Of a stretch of DNA of 64,000 bases, positions 28,192 through 38,511 are shown one piece after another. The DNA is from Orientia tsutsugamushi (GTDB lineage: Bacteria; Pseudomonadota; Alphaproteobacteria; Rickettsiales; Rickettsiaceae). Made by a program: the position numbers and the translations under genes. Where the stretch lies: positions 1,054,001 through 1,118,000 of the forward strand of contig NZ_LS398548.1 in NCBI RefSeq assembly GCF_900327275.1. Reading direction: 5' to 3'. The stretch's first letter is position 1; every line of letters starts with the position of its first letter. Below the pieces are notes generated by a model, which was not told where the DNA came from, did not search any database, and saw only the letters and a program-made list of their open reading frames with translations.

Positions 28192-30639
28192 TTATTTAAG
28201 AGAGCCACTTCTCATAGATTGCCCACCACCTCCTCCACCTTTCATAGCTGAACTCGCTTTTCCTCCTCCCTTTTTTGCTAAAAAGCCTAAAGTATCATGC
28301 ATTTGCTTAGGATTAACAGTCATACCAGAAAGATTTATTCCGCTTACTAACGATGATACAAACTGTGACAGTGAATCACTAAGGTGATAAATCAAATATA
28401 AAGTTAAACAAGCAACTAGTAACGCCATTATTAAATCTTTAACTAATTGAAAAATAGAGCGAGTAGTTTTAAAAAATAATCCCTGAGCTACTTCTACTGC
28501 ATTACTAAACTGATGATTTTCTGAATCATCTTCTGATCCTACGTTGTCCACTGAGATAACATCCTTAGCTACAGTTTTAGCAGTATTAATCACTGCAAAT
28601 AGAGGATTATTTAACATCCATCCTAAACTTTTTTTGCATCTAGCAATTTTTTGGTCAGCATCACCATCATATAAATTTTTATCATTAACATTAATAAAAA
28701 ACATTTTTCTCATTCTTGAAACATTGCCACTACTATCTTTTACAAGTCTATAATCATATGCACAATCAGTATAAAAGCCATATTCATAAACGTGAAACAT
28801 CATCGTCATAAAAACAATAACAACCATAGGCTGTAGTACAAATGATATTACTAATTTTAACCAACTATGAAAATAACTTTTAGTATATTCAAAAAGCACC
28901 ATAGGTACAAATATAGGAGCTAATAACCCTAAGATTAATATTCCAATAATACATACTATATATGCATTAACCATGTATGCTGCTATTGATATTACAAGCA
29001 ATGGATAAAACAAAACTAGCCCCAATAAAGTCATATTACCACTCCATAAAGCAGGCACTAACAAATAATAATATGGAGGTATGGAATTACCTAAAGGATC
29101 TCCACCACTACCCTTTACAGCTTGAATTTTTTGCCTAACATAATCTTTAATAGCATTTATTCCTAAATAATGTGTTAGCCTACAATCAATAGAATCCCAT
29201 AATGCCAAAAGCTGTCTAGCATCAGCTCCGTGTTTACTAGAATCATAATCACTAGGCTGAAAATTGCATAAACCAGATACTTTTTTACCTTCTTCATTAC
29301 TAGATTTTGTCATTACCCAAGCTGCTACTTCTGCCATTACATCTCCGCGTAGCAACTCCATACCCCAACTTTGTACTCCATTAATTAATTTTTTATCATC
29401 ACCAGTACTAATTCCAATCGAAAAATATGTTACTAACACTATCTTTAAAACAGCATTAATAACATCTTTACGACTTATTTCATTTGGCGATAACAAAATA
29501 TTGTATCCCCAAAAAATGATATATAAACACATAAAAGCAGTAACTGCCCTGCGCATGTGACGGCTAAATTTACTAATCATATTAACATCACTAGCATTTG
29601 TTATAACCTCATCACCTTTAGCATTTAGCTTGCATACAGTTGATTCTCCAAGAACTTTACGAGCCATCTGTACAAAACACTTAATTATAGGACCAGTAAT
29701 AGGTAGCAGAGTTTTAGAATTTTCTACTGCATCTGCATAACACCCGCTCATATTTCCACATTCAACTAATCTGTTTTTATCAGACAATTCTTTTGATTCT
29801 TTATTACCATTTCCAGTATGGCATACTGGCTTTGATATCTCTGATACACTAGAAGAGTTATTTAAAAAATTACTATATATAGATCTACTACAAGGCTCAC
29901 TAATATACTTACACCCTACATTTAAATATCCACCCAATAAAGTCCATGCAGCAACACAAATTTTATCTTTATCTCGTACTACCTTATATGGTATGTAAGG
30001 AGACCCAGCAAGATTAATATCCACAAAGTGATCATAATGTCCTACTTCTTTATCCTTATATACTTCAAAGATATCTTGAGCCTTAATATGCCATGCTCTT
30101 GCAACAGCATCCCAAACGTTATCACCAGAGGCAATAGCAACAGCAGCATTGACTACAGTCCCACCTATAGCAGTTGCTGCAGCTACCATTAACTTAACAT
30201 TATTACATAAAGCAAAGCTAATTCGGGGATCAGCAGGATCAGCGCGATTTTTTTTAAGACATTGTCCTCCAGGAAATTGTTCGCCAAATAATTCTGCATT
30301 AGTCATATTTAACTTTAACACCATTGGAAGATAGGTGCCTATTCCTAAGATAGATGATGTTGCTAAACTAAAAAATGGAGCAGGAGTACAAGTATGAGAA
30401 AATTCATCTTTAAACAATAAATTGTTAACTCCTCTAGTTTCGCAAGTTATATTTGATAATGTATCTACAACTTTCTTAACTCCATCTTTAATATCGTCAG
30501 CTACATCCTTTACTTCATCAGGTATAATATCACCCACGTTAATCATATCAATTGCGGGAATAGCCTTAATAGCTTCAATTTGTAGTGCAAATACTGATAC
30601 TAATATAACTATTTTAGCTAATTGATACAACCACTGCAT
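28192..30639 (-). CDS. VirB6-like inner-membrane protein (first in array)
   Basis: An 815-residue VirB6/TrbL-family protein and the first of four tandem copies downstream of virB4. A signal peptide or anchor covers residues about 7-27. The extracytoplasmic part to about residue 365 has several cysteines. The polytopic block (about 365-770) includes ILGLLAPIFVPMVLFEYTKSY and LKLVISFVLQPMVVIVF, closely matching the second copy. It ends in a glycine-rich tail (MKGGGGGGQSMRSGSLK). Its ATG overlaps the virB4 stop as TAATG, so the two are translationally coupled. This corresponds best to rvhB6a of Rickettsia by position, but the orthology was not tested. Confidence 0.88.
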   Translation of the reverse strand: MQWLYQLAKIVILVSVFALQIEAIKAIPAIDMINVGDIIPDEVKDVADDIKDGVKKVVDTLSNITCETRGVNNLLFKDEFSHTCTPAPFFSLATSSILGIGTYLPMVLKLNMTNAELFGEQFPGGQCLKKNRADPADPRISFALCNNVKLMVAAATAIGGTVVNAAVAIASGDNVWDAVARAWHIKAQDIFEVYKDKEVGHYDHFVDINLAGSPYIPYKVVRDKDKICVAAWTLLGGYLNVGCKYISEPCSRSIYSNFLNNSSSVSEISKPVCHTGNGNKESKELSDKNRLVECGNMSGCYADAVENSKTLLPITGPIIKCFVQMARKVLGESTVCKLNAKGDEVITNASDVNMISKFSRHMRRAVTAFMCLYIIFWGYNILLSPNEISRKDVINAVLKIVLVTYFSIGISTGDDKKLINGVQSWGMELLRGDVMAEVAAWVMTKSSNEEGKKVSGLCNFQPSDYDSSKHGADARQLLALWDSIDCRLTHYLGINAIKDYVRQKIQAVKGSGGDPLGNSIPPYYYLLVPALWSGNMTLLGLVLFYPLLVISIAAYMVNAYIVCIIGILILGLLAPIFVPMVLFEYTKSYFHSWLKLVISFVLQPMVVIVFMTMMFHVYEYGFYTDCAYDYRLVKDSSGNVSRMRKMFFINVNDKNLYDGDADQKIARCKKSLGWMLNNPLFAVINTAKTVAKDVISVDNVGSEDDSENHQFSNAVEVAQGLFFKTTRSIFQLVKDLIMALLVACLTLYLIYHLSDSLSQFVSSLVSGINLSGMTVNPKQMHDTLGFLAKKGGGKASSAMKGGGGGGQSMRSGSLK

Positions 30640-33056
30640 TATTTTGCTGTTTCCAAGTGCTTATAAAATTTAGGCAACCACTTTCTAGAATCATCTCCAT
30701 ATTCGCTTCTTAACTGATCTAATAATATTACAGTTTCAACTCGGCCTGAGAGTACTCCTATAATATTATTCATGCCCGCTAAATTTAATTTAGCTACTAC
30801 AGAACCAATTCCTTGTTTTATTAGAAAATACCGTGAACCAGGATCTGTGGATTTAATAATAGAAAATTCCCTTTCACTCAACATAAAAGCAGTTCTATAG
30901 ATATCGGTTGCTTTTAAATTTGGTAGAAAAATCTGAGTAGCAGTTTGCTGAATCAGAGTATCACTAATTGAACTCTTTGAAGCATCTTCCACACTCTGAG
31001 TAGCAAATATAACAAAAGTATTTAACTTACGCAATACCTTCAACCAATCTTTAATCTTAGGAGCAAAAACAGGATTATCAATCAAAGCCCATGCCTCATC
31101 TAATACTATCATAGTTGGTGAACCATCCAACGATAAATTGATACGGTGAAACAAATATAATAATACTGGAGCTAAGCTAACAGGATCTTTTAATAACTCC
31201 CCCATCTCAAAACCAAAAACTCTACCACTTTGCAAATCCATATTATCATGAATATTATCAAATATTCCAGCTTTAGCACCTGTGCCATGCCACATTGCAA
31301 TCCTTCCAGCTAGAGTATCAGGACCTCCAATTCCTAAAAATGCTACTATATTACTTAAGTAACGATCAGATGGATTAAGCTTATAATTCCCTTCCACAGC
31401 TAACGTAATATAATGCATATCGTCAGCGCTAATAGATTCACCATTTGAAGTAACTAACGTTTTTATCCATTCTACTAAAAAATTACGATTTTCATTAGTA
31501 TCAGGCAATTGTAAAGGATTAAAATTACATTGTTGAAACGGATTAATCACAGTATACTTTCCATCTAGAGCTCTGATAAAAATCTCTGCACCTCTATCTT
31601 TATCAAAAAAGAAAGTTCGAGGATAAAATTTTTGAGCTTGAGCGCATAAAAAATTCATTAACACTGTTTTCCCTGCTCCAGTAGGCCCAATTAATAAAGT
31701 ATGTCCAACATCACGTACGTGAAAGTTAAAGTAAAACGGAGTACCAGAGCTTGTATCCAATACTGTAACGCTATCTCCCCAATGATTTCCTTTAGCTTTT
31801 CCTGGCAAGTAATTATGCATAGATGCAAACCCTGCAAGATTCAAAGTATTAATTACTGATTTTCTTACAGCATATTCTATATTCCCTGGTAATTGCGCCC
31901 AATAAGCAGCTTCTAAATTCACTTTCTCACGTACTGGCTGCATACCAGTGTTTGCAATTTCAACTGAAGCAATAGAAAGTGCGTTTTCCAAGGCTTTTAA
32001 ACTATCAGCTATACATAATACTGTTAAATGATGTTCGCCAAAACCAATTTCACCACTGGTTGCCATATCTAATGCTTGAGAAATCTCAGCAATCTGTGAT
32101 ACTGCTTTATCTTCAGTTTGAATCATTCTATTTTGTTGCAATTGCATTTTATTAATTGCAGCTGTACGACTAGAAAACTGAAAACTTTGGCTAATAATAA
32201 GCTCAAAAGGAAGTTGCAAAAATGAATCTAATACTCCAGCTGAAGTTTTTGGTCCATATTCTTGAATGCTAACTATACCAGCATATCTACGCTGCCCTGC
32301 CCCTCTAGCTTCAATTGAACGATCTCCAAAAAATAACCTATGTGTAGGTATATAACTATCTATTGATCCTCTAGGTAAAAGTACAGGCATAGAACTGCCG
32401 CAATTAACTATAGTAGCTAAAAATTCCAATATCTCACAAAAAACTCCATTAGGTTCATTTTTAACCTTTAATATTTGTGCATCATAATCGCTAAATGTAG
32501 TCACTACTCTTGATACCATCTCATCAAGGTTAGCATACATTTCATTCATACTTTGCATCCATGCATTTTTATCAGACTTTTGCAATAACTTATTGTAAAA
32601 ATACTTTAAAATTTCCCCACCTTCAACATCAGGTTTATATAAAATAGTGATATAAATATCATTTATAAAAGACTGAAAATCAGAATATTTTTTTTTCCAT
32701 TCATTATCAACATAAGTAACAAAATCTTTTGCCATACCTACAGTAGGATCAACATCACCTTCATCCATAGCTGAAGCTAGCTGCTTTCGACGTCTAATTA
32801 TGTGAAAATATAAATTTAGGCTACCTGAAGCCATACCTTTAAATAAAAGATTTCGAAGCCTTTTTCTAATGTCTAAATCTTGATCATCTGCTGTTTCAAA
32901 AGCAAAACCGCTAATTTTAATAACCTTAATTAGCTCATTTTTTTTTGTAATAATAGTAGATTTATTCCAATGATAAGCATATGGAATAAATTTAGCAACA
33001 TGAACCTCTCTCTTAGAATAGTACTCCCTTGCTACTTTAGTCTTAAAAAATTTCAT
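30639..33056 (-). CDS. virB4: VirB4 ATPase of the P-type (rvh) secretion system
   Basis: VirB4 is the inner-membrane-associated hexameric ATPase that energises substrate export and assembly of the type IV channel. The 805-residue length is normal for the family. The N-terminal VirB4 domain precedes Walker A GPTGAGKTVLMNFL (about residues 457-470) and Walker B TMIVLDEAWAL (about 649-659), with the downstream motif VIFATQSVEDA. It follows virB3 by ten bases and is coupled to virB6 by a TAATG overlap. It is clearly different from the F-type TraC at the left edge, so two secretion lineages are present. The reading frame is intact. Confidence 0.96.
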   Translation of the reverse strand: MKFFKTKVAREYYSKREVHVAKFIPYAYHWNKSTIITKKNELIKVIKISGFAFETADDQDLDIRKRLRNLLFKGMASGSLNLYFHIIRRRKQLASAMDEGDVDPTVGMAKDFVTYVDNEWKKKYSDFQSFINDIYITILYKPDVEGGEILKYFYNKLLQKSDKNAWMQSMNEMYANLDEMVSRVVTTFSDYDAQILKVKNEPNGVFCEILEFLATIVNCGSSMPVLLPRGSIDSYIPTHRLFFGDRSIEARGAGQRRYAGIVSIQEYGPKTSAGVLDSFLQLPFELIISQSFQFSSRTAAINKMQLQQNRMIQTEDKAVSQIAEISQALDMATSGEIGFGEHHLTVLCIADSLKALENALSIASVEIANTGMQPVREKVNLEAAYWAQLPGNIEYAVRKSVINTLNLAGFASMHNYLPGKAKGNHWGDSVTVLDTSSGTPFYFNFHVRDVGHTLLIGPTGAGKTVLMNFLCAQAQKFYPRTFFFDKDRGAEIFIRALDGKYTVINPFQQCNFNPLQLPDTNENRNFLVEWIKTLVTSNGESISADDMHYITLAVEGNYKLNPSDRYLSNIVAFLGIGGPDTLAGRIAMWHGTGAKAGIFDNIHDNMDLQSGRVFGFEMGELLKDPVSLAPVLLYLFHRINLSLDGSPTMIVLDEAWALIDNPVFAPKIKDWLKVLRKLNTFVIFATQSVEDASKSSISDTLIQQTATQIFLPNLKATDIYRTAFMLSEREFSIIKSTDPGSRYFLIKQGIGSVVAKLNLAGMNNIIGVLSGRVETVILLDQLRSEYGDDSRKWLPKFYKHLETAK

Positions 33057-33066
33057 TATTTAAATA

Positions 33067-33354
33067 CTATATACCATATGAATTAGCACCATAATAAAGT
33101 CTATTAGGACATTTATTAAACTTTTGAGCTCTCATTAAGTAAATTTCCATAAAACGTGGTTCCTTAAAACAGAGCAAATACCCTACCCCATGTACTACTA
33201 ATGATACCGGAACAACATAAAAATTTGATGCTACAGTAAGATACATAGTTGAAAGCATAATATTTAACAATGCATATGAAAGACTTACTCCAAATATCAT
33301 TGGAGGCCTAGTTAACCCTAAAAACAAAGGATCAGCTTCTAATTTTCCTAACAT
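33067..33354 (-). CDS. virB3: VirB3 inner-membrane protein
   Basis: VirB3 is a short two-helix inner-membrane protein that works with VirB4. The 95-residue product has the expected N-terminal signature LEADPLFLGLTRPPMIFGV (residues 4-22), a hydrophobic double segment (about 15-65, LSYALLNIMLSTMYLTVA, then VVPVSLVVHGVGYLLCF) and the conserved C-terminal pattern EPRFMEIYLMRAQKF. It heads the operon virB3-virB4-virB6 x4, the same order as in Rickettsia. Its promoter should be in the 315-base gap before it. Confidence 0.95.
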   Translation of the reverse strand: MLGKLEADPLFLGLTRPPMIFGVSLSYALLNIMLSTMYLTVASNFYVVPVSLVVHGVGYLLCFKEPRFMEIYLMRAQKFNKCPNRLYYGANSYGI

Positions 33355-33669
33355 ATAATTTCCTTCTTTCAGTAAATTTAGTATAATTAAATAGTTAATA
33401 ATACATAGATAACATAGACAAAACTTAATTTAACGTCTACTTAAACAGATATATAACAAACAATTACTCAAAATACTTCAAATGCTACAATAATTAAAAG
33501 CTGAAATTGAACTAAAAATCAAATACCCATACTACTTCACAAAAAATTTTTCATAATTATGATGCGATATTATCTCATCATCAATATATAGCACCAGTAT
33601 CTAATCTGTGTCTTATATCAAACTCATGTTTATATTACTATCTCTCATTTTACAGAAAGTCTAAAGTTA
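33355..33669. other. Intergenic gap between priA end and virB3 start
   Basis: These 315 AT-rich bases must hold the promoter of the virB3-virB4-virB6 operon (minus strand) and the end of priA transcription. No IS end, tRNA or strong inverted repeat was found. No -35/-10 pair stood out enough to report against this base composition. Confidence 0.4.
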
Positions 33670-35610
33670 TTAATAGAAATTGTATGGATCAATATCTATT
33701 TTCACGCTAACTCTTTTAGAGTGAAATGACAAAATATTCCAGTTTTTGATGTAGCTGCGAATATCTAGTTTTTTCTCAAAAATCAGTAATATTCTAAAAC
33801 GATATTTATTTTTCAATTTGTATAATAACGCAGGAGCTGGGCCTAATATTCTCAAACTGGAACATGGCTTAGCAGTTCTAACAATGTTTTTTGCTACCTC
33901 TTGAGCATTCTGTTCCAAAGTAGATATAACACTAATAGCAACAAATTTAGTTGCTGGAGGCATATTATTACTAATTCGTAAATTCATTTCATAGTTAATA
34001 AAATCATCATCTTTGTAATTAATAAGATATTTTAATAGTGAACTATCAGGATAATAAGTTTGTATATAAACATGTCCTTTATCTTCTTCTCTGCCAGCTC
34101 TCCCTGCTACTTGATTAAGGAGCTGGTATGTCTTTTCATTAGCTCTTAAATCACCACCATATCCTAGGTCAGCATCAATTATTCCAACTAGTTTTAGATT
34201 TGGAAAATGGTATCCTTTTGTAAGCATTTGCGTGCCAATTATAATATCTACTTCATTATTAATAATTTGCTGTAAAATTTCAGTACTATCATCAAGAGTA
34301 CTAGTAGTATCTCTGCTAACAATTGCTGTTTTATATTTAGGAAAATATACTTTAACTTCCTCAGCAATTCTTTCAATTCCAGGTCCATAAGCTGATAATG
34401 TTTCTTCGTTACATTCAGGACAAAATTGAGCAAATGTTTTAAAACCACCACAATGATGACATTGCAATTTATTTTTTGACTTATGAAAAACCAAGCATGA
34501 AGAACATGATGAACACGTAAAGCGAAAACCACAATTACGACATAGTATTATGGGAGCATACCCTTTACGGTTTAAAAATAACAATATTTGTTTATTCAGT
34601 TTTAAAGTTTGCTCCATAGCATTTTTCAAGCTACTAGATAACCACATTCCATTTGGTAAATGTTCCTTCTTCATATCAATAATATTGATATTAGGCAGAG
34701 TGGAACTGCCAAATCTACTTTTAAGCTTAACAAAACTGTATTTCTTATTATACGTATTATATATACTCTCAAGAGATGGAGTTGCTGAAGCTAAAATTAC
34801 TGGTATATTAGCAATATGCCCTCTCATCACCGCCATATCTCTAGCATTATACAGTATATTATTTTCTTGTTTGTATGATTGATCATGTTCTTCATCTACT
34901 ATAATTAATCCAAGCGATGAGTATGGTAAAAATATGCTACTACGTGTACCAATAACTACTTTTATTTCATTAGTTAATATTCCTCGGAGTGTTTTTTTCT
35001 TTAAAGATTTACTAACAGATGAATTCCATATAACTGCATTAAATTTAAATCTACTAGCAAATCTAAATGCTATATGATTAGCAAGATTAATTTCCGGCAT
35101 TAGTAGAAGTACCTGTAATCCCTGTCTCAATGCCTCAGCAATCAAATGGAAATATACCTCTGTTTTACCTGACCCTGTAATACCTTGCAGTAAGGTTGCG
35201 CCTGTAGTTTTTCTAATAGCATCAAATGCTAACTGCTGTTCTGGCGACAGATCTAGCAACTGAAATAAATTATGATTAACCTCTTGCGACTCGGCAACAT
35301 ATGGTTTCTCATTTAATTCAATAGGTAAAGTCATTTTTGCTACAGTTCCTAAATCTGCTATATAGTACCTTGCTACAATATCAATAAACTTTAAGTTTAT
35401 TGGCTTAATAGAATATCCTTGAAATTGCTTTGCTATAATTTCCTTAATGTTTTTGTGTTGTGGAATAATATTAACTTCCCATACAATACCAGTAATTTGC
35501 TTGTTTCTAAAAGGAACAACTACTAAATCTCCAATGGATAACAAATGTGTAGTTGATTTATACTCCAGCGGAAATAACCTTAGCTTTGGTAATAATACTC
35601 TAATAAACAT
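33670..35610 (-). CDS. priA: Primosomal protein N', replication restart helicase PriA
   Basis: PriA recognises stalled forks and D-loops and reloads the replisome. The 646-residue protein has an N-terminal DNA-binding region, Walker A QGITGSGKTEVY, the DEEH box IVDEEHDQSYKQE and SATPSLES. Its zinc-binding domain has paired cysteines (CRNCGFRFTCSSCSSC, then CHHCGG and CPEC). Motifs V-VI follow (DIIIGTQMLTKGYHFPNL, LLNQVAGRAGR). It is slightly short because, as usual in Rickettsiales, the N-terminal domain is compact. It is monocistronic and divergent from metG across a 186-base gap. Confidence 0.96.
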   Translation of the reverse strand: MFIRVLLPKLRLFPLEYKSTTHLLSIGDLVVVPFRNKQITGIVWEVNIIPQHKNIKEIIAKQFQGYSIKPINLKFIDIVARYYIADLGTVAKMTLPIELNEKPYVAESQEVNHNLFQLLDLSPEQQLAFDAIRKTTGATLLQGITGSGKTEVYFHLIAEALRQGLQVLLLMPEINLANHIAFRFASRFKFNAVIWNSSVSKSLKKKTLRGILTNEIKVVIGTRSSIFLPYSSLGLIIVDEEHDQSYKQENNILYNARDMAVMRGHIANIPVILASATPSLESIYNTYNKKYSFVKLKSRFGSSTLPNINIIDMKKEHLPNGMWLSSSLKNAMEQTLKLNKQILLFLNRKGYAPIILCRNCGFRFTCSSCSSCLVFHKSKNKLQCHHCGGFKTFAQFCPECNEETLSAYGPGIERIAEEVKVYFPKYKTAIVSRDTTSTLDDSTEILQQIINNEVDIIIGTQMLTKGYHFPNLKLVGIIDADLGYGGDLRANEKTYQLLNQVAGRAGREEDKGHVYIQTYYPDSSLLKYLINYKDDDFINYEMNLRISNNMPPATKFVAISVISTLEQNAQEVAKNIVRTAKPCSSLRILGPAPALLYKLKNKYRFRILLIFEKKLDIRSYIKNWNILSFHSKRVSVKIDIDPYNFY

Positions 35611-35796
35611 GAGTTATTAATAAACTTGCTTAAAGTATATTTATAGATTAATATACTTTATTCTCAAATATTAAATTCTGTACAATAAACAGACATATTA
35701 AAAATTATCAAGTAAAGATTTATTTGACTTAATAAATTTATCAGCTAATCATAAAACAAATTTTCATGATATTTTGAGATATAATATTATTATACT

Positions 35797-37332
35797 ATGA
35801 AAAGCAAATATTATATTACTACTCCTATATATTATGTTAACGATATACCTCATATTGGACATGCATATACTAGCATTCTAGCAGATGTTTATGCTAGATT
35901 TATGAGGTTACTAGGAAAAGAAGTAATCTTTTTAACTGGTACTGATGAGCATGGTCAAAAAGTAGAAAAGGCAGCTAGCAATGCAGGTGTTTCACCTAAA
36001 GAATTTGTTGATAAGATAGCATCATCATTTGTAAAACTTAGTGTTGACCTTAATTTATCAAATGATGACTTTATTAGAACAACTGATACAAGACATATTA
36101 AAGCAGTACAAAAATTGTGGAATATTCTTGAGCAACAAGGAGATATATATCTTGGTAAATATTGTGGATGGTACGCAATCAAGGACGAAGCTTTTTATTC
36201 AGAATCAGAGCTTACTACTGATGGTAAAGCACCAACTGGAGCTGAAGTAGAATGGGTAGAAGAATCTAGTTACTTCTTTGCATTATCCAAATGGCAGCAA
36301 AAGTTACTAGATTGGTATGAAAATAACCATGATATCATTAAACCTGCATTTTTTAGAAATGAAGTAATCAACTTTATTAAAAATGGTCTTATTGACCTTT
36401 CAATTTCACGTACTACATTTAAATGGGGAATAGCAGTACCTAATGATTCGTCACACGTAATATATGTTTGGCTTGATGCACTAGTAAATTATATTTCTGC
36501 ATTAGGTTATGCAAGTGATAATGGTACATTAATGACTAACTTTTGGCCAGCTGATCTTCATATAGTTGGTAAGGATATACTAAGGTTTCATGCTGTTTAT
36601 TGGCCAGCATTTCTTATGTCGGCTGGATTACCTTTACCAAAAGCCATTTTAGTACATGGATGGTGGACTAATGAAGGACAAAAAATTTCTAAATCAGTAG
36701 GAAATGTTATTAATCCAGTTGAATTAACAAGTAAGTTTGGAATTGATCAAGTACGTTATTTCTTGTTACGAGAAATAACAATTGGTAACGACGGTAACTT
36801 TAGCAAAATCAGTTTTATCAATAGAATTAATAGTGAGCTATGCAATAAACTTGGTAATTTAGTCCATAGAACTTTGTCTTTTATTTATAAATATAATAAA
36901 GCTCAAATACCTCAAGTAGATGGAATAACTATTACCAATCTATACAAATCTGAATCACTCTTGTTAAAGATTGTTATGTTGAGCGACAATCTTGCTAATA
37001 TAATTGATAATGAGAATGTTACTGTTATTCTAAATAGAATCATGGAAATTGTTAATCAAGCTAATATATACTTTGATCAGCAAGCTCCTTGGAAGTTTAA
37101 AGATAGCAACTCTCAGAAAATAGCAACAATATTATACACATTAATTGAAACTATAAGGTGCATAGCGATCTTATTACAGCCTTTTATACCTGAATCTGCA
37201 AATACAATTCTAGACTTAATAGCTATAGATAAAACAGAAAGAATATTTAGTTGTATTAATCGTTCTCATGCTATAAAACCAGGAAAAACTATTTTAGAAC
37301 CAAAGCCAATTTTTGTTAAAATCGAAGAATAA
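35797..37332 (+). CDS. metG: Methionyl-tRNA synthetase
   Basis: This class I synthetase charges initiator and elongator tRNA-Met. The 511-residue protein starts KYYITTPIYYVNDIPHIGHAY with the HIGH motif and contains FLTGTDEHGQKV, YVWLDALVNYI, the WPADLHIVGKDILRFHAVYWP block and the KMSKS equivalent QKISKSVGNV. The usual CP-domain zinc knuckle is reduced (CGWYAIKDEAFYSES, one cysteine), as in the short, zinc-free MetRS subgroup, and there is no C-terminal EMAP-like domain. It is followed by tatD after only 12 bases, a gene pair common in bacteria. Confidence 0.97.
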   Translation: MKSKYYITTPIYYVNDIPHIGHAYTSILADVYARFMRLLGKEVIFLTGTDEHGQKVEKAASNAGVSPKEFVDKIASSFVKLSVDLNLSNDDFIRTTDTRHIKAVQKLWNILEQQGDIYLGKYCGWYAIKDEAFYSESELTTDGKAPTGAEVEWVEESSYFFALSKWQQKLLDWYENNHDIIKPAFFRNEVINFIKNGLIDLSISRTTFKWGIAVPNDSSHVIYVWLDALVNYISALGYASDNGTLMTNFWPADLHIVGKDILRFHAVYWPAFLMSAGLPLPKAILVHGWWTNEGQKISKSVGNVINPVELTSKFGIDQVRYFLLREITIGNDGNFSKISFINRINSELCNKLGNLVHRTLSFIYKYNKAQIPQVDGITITNLYKSESLLLKIVMLSDNLANIIDNENVTVILNRIMEIVNQANIYFDQQAPWKFKDSNSQKIATILYTLIETIRCIAILLQPFIPESANTILDLIAIDKTERIFSCINRSHAIKPGKTILEPKPIFVKIEE

Positions 37333-37344
37333 AAGTAACAATGT

Positions 37345-38133
37345 ATGTTAATTGATTCACACTGCCATTTAAATATGTTAACTGAACAAGACGCAGCGAT
37401 TAAAAATGCCATAGCTAATGGTGTTAAATCTATGTTAACAATCAGTACTAACCTAACCGAATTTCCAGAAATATGCGCTATAACTCAAAAATATTCCAAC
37501 ATTTTTTCTTCAGTAGGCGTTCATCCAACTGAAGTAGCAAACTATCAGCATGTTAGTGCTGAGTTATTATCAGATTTAGCTCAAAATCCTAAAACTGTCG
37601 CTATTGGAGAAACAGGATTAGATTATTTTCATAATAGTTCAAATGAACATAAGTTACTACAAAAGAAAGTATTTATTGAACATATCAAAGCGGCTCATAT
37701 AACTAAATTGCCTGTGATTGTACATACCCGAGATGCTGAACATGATACTTATGAAATCTTATGTAACGCATGTAAGAAATATGATTTTAAAGCTGTAATT
37801 CATTGTTTTACAGCCTCAAAAGACTTTGCTATTAAAATGTTAGAGCTAGGAATTTATATCTCAGTCTCAGGTATCATAACTTTTAAAAATGCAGAAAATC
37901 TAAGAAAAACTATTTATGATATGCCAATGTCTAGCATATTGATAGAAACGGATTCTCCATATTTAGCCCCTGTACCTATGCGAAGCAAACAAAATGAACC
38001 ATCGTATTTAGTATATATTGCTGATGTAGTTAGTAGAATCAAAAATATTCCAGTTAATGAACTAGCAAAGATAACAACTAATAATTTTCAAAAACTATTC
38101 TTAAAGGCAGATATATACAACAGTTCAATATAA
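37345..38133 (+). CDS. tatD: TatD-family metal-dependent DNase
   Basis: A TIM-barrel metallo-hydrolase of the TatD/YcfH family, implicated in DNA end-processing and 3'-5' exonuclease activity. The 262-residue length is typical. Metal ligands are visible: DSHCHLNM (residues 3-10), GETGLDYF with the bridging glutamate, VIVHTRDAEH, AVIHCFTAS and IETDSPYLAPVP. It starts 12 bases after metG and is probably co-transcribed with it. Despite the name, it is not known to be part of the Tat export machine. Confidence 0.93.
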   Translation: MLIDSHCHLNMLTEQDAAIKNAIANGVKSMLTISTNLTEFPEICAITQKYSNIFSSVGVHPTEVANYQHVSAELLSDLAQNPKTVAIGETGLDYFHNSSNEHKLLQKKVFIEHIKAAHITKLPVIVHTRDAEHDTYEILCNACKKYDFKAVIHCFTASKDFAIKMLELGIYISVSGIITFKNAENLRKTIYDMPMSSILIETDSPYLAPVPMRSKQNEPSYLVYIADVVSRIKNIPVNELAKITTNNFQKLFLKADIYNSSI

Positions 38134-38506
38134 GAAGTATGTTTTATACTGCATAAATATTACACATTCGCTCTATATTTTGAATGTTTTATGCTTATAA
38201 ATTCTCGAATTATGACACACAGCAAGCTTGGTTGAATCAATATAATATTTTTCTGTTTCTTTTCTTAATAGAGATTGATCATAATGCTACCTCACTCTTG
38301 TTAAACTGTTGCTGCAATCCTTATTGCTACTATGCTCTAACATATCTCATTATACCAAACGCTTGATATTATAACCAGCAGAGTTCTATATATAGTAAAT
38401 TATGTCAAATAGATTTAACGATGAGCTAGCTTGAAGGTAGCAGTATCATCAAGAACATATAGTTAAAATTTTAGGAAAAGAATATAGCAAAACTACTATA
38501 AAACAA
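38134..38506. other. Non-coding gap before a MITE
   Basis: About 370 bases without a supported gene after tatD. Short hydrophobic reading frames here contain no family motif. The right part directly abuts the palindromic element that begins at 38512. Confidence 0.4.
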
Positions 38507-38511
38507 TTATA

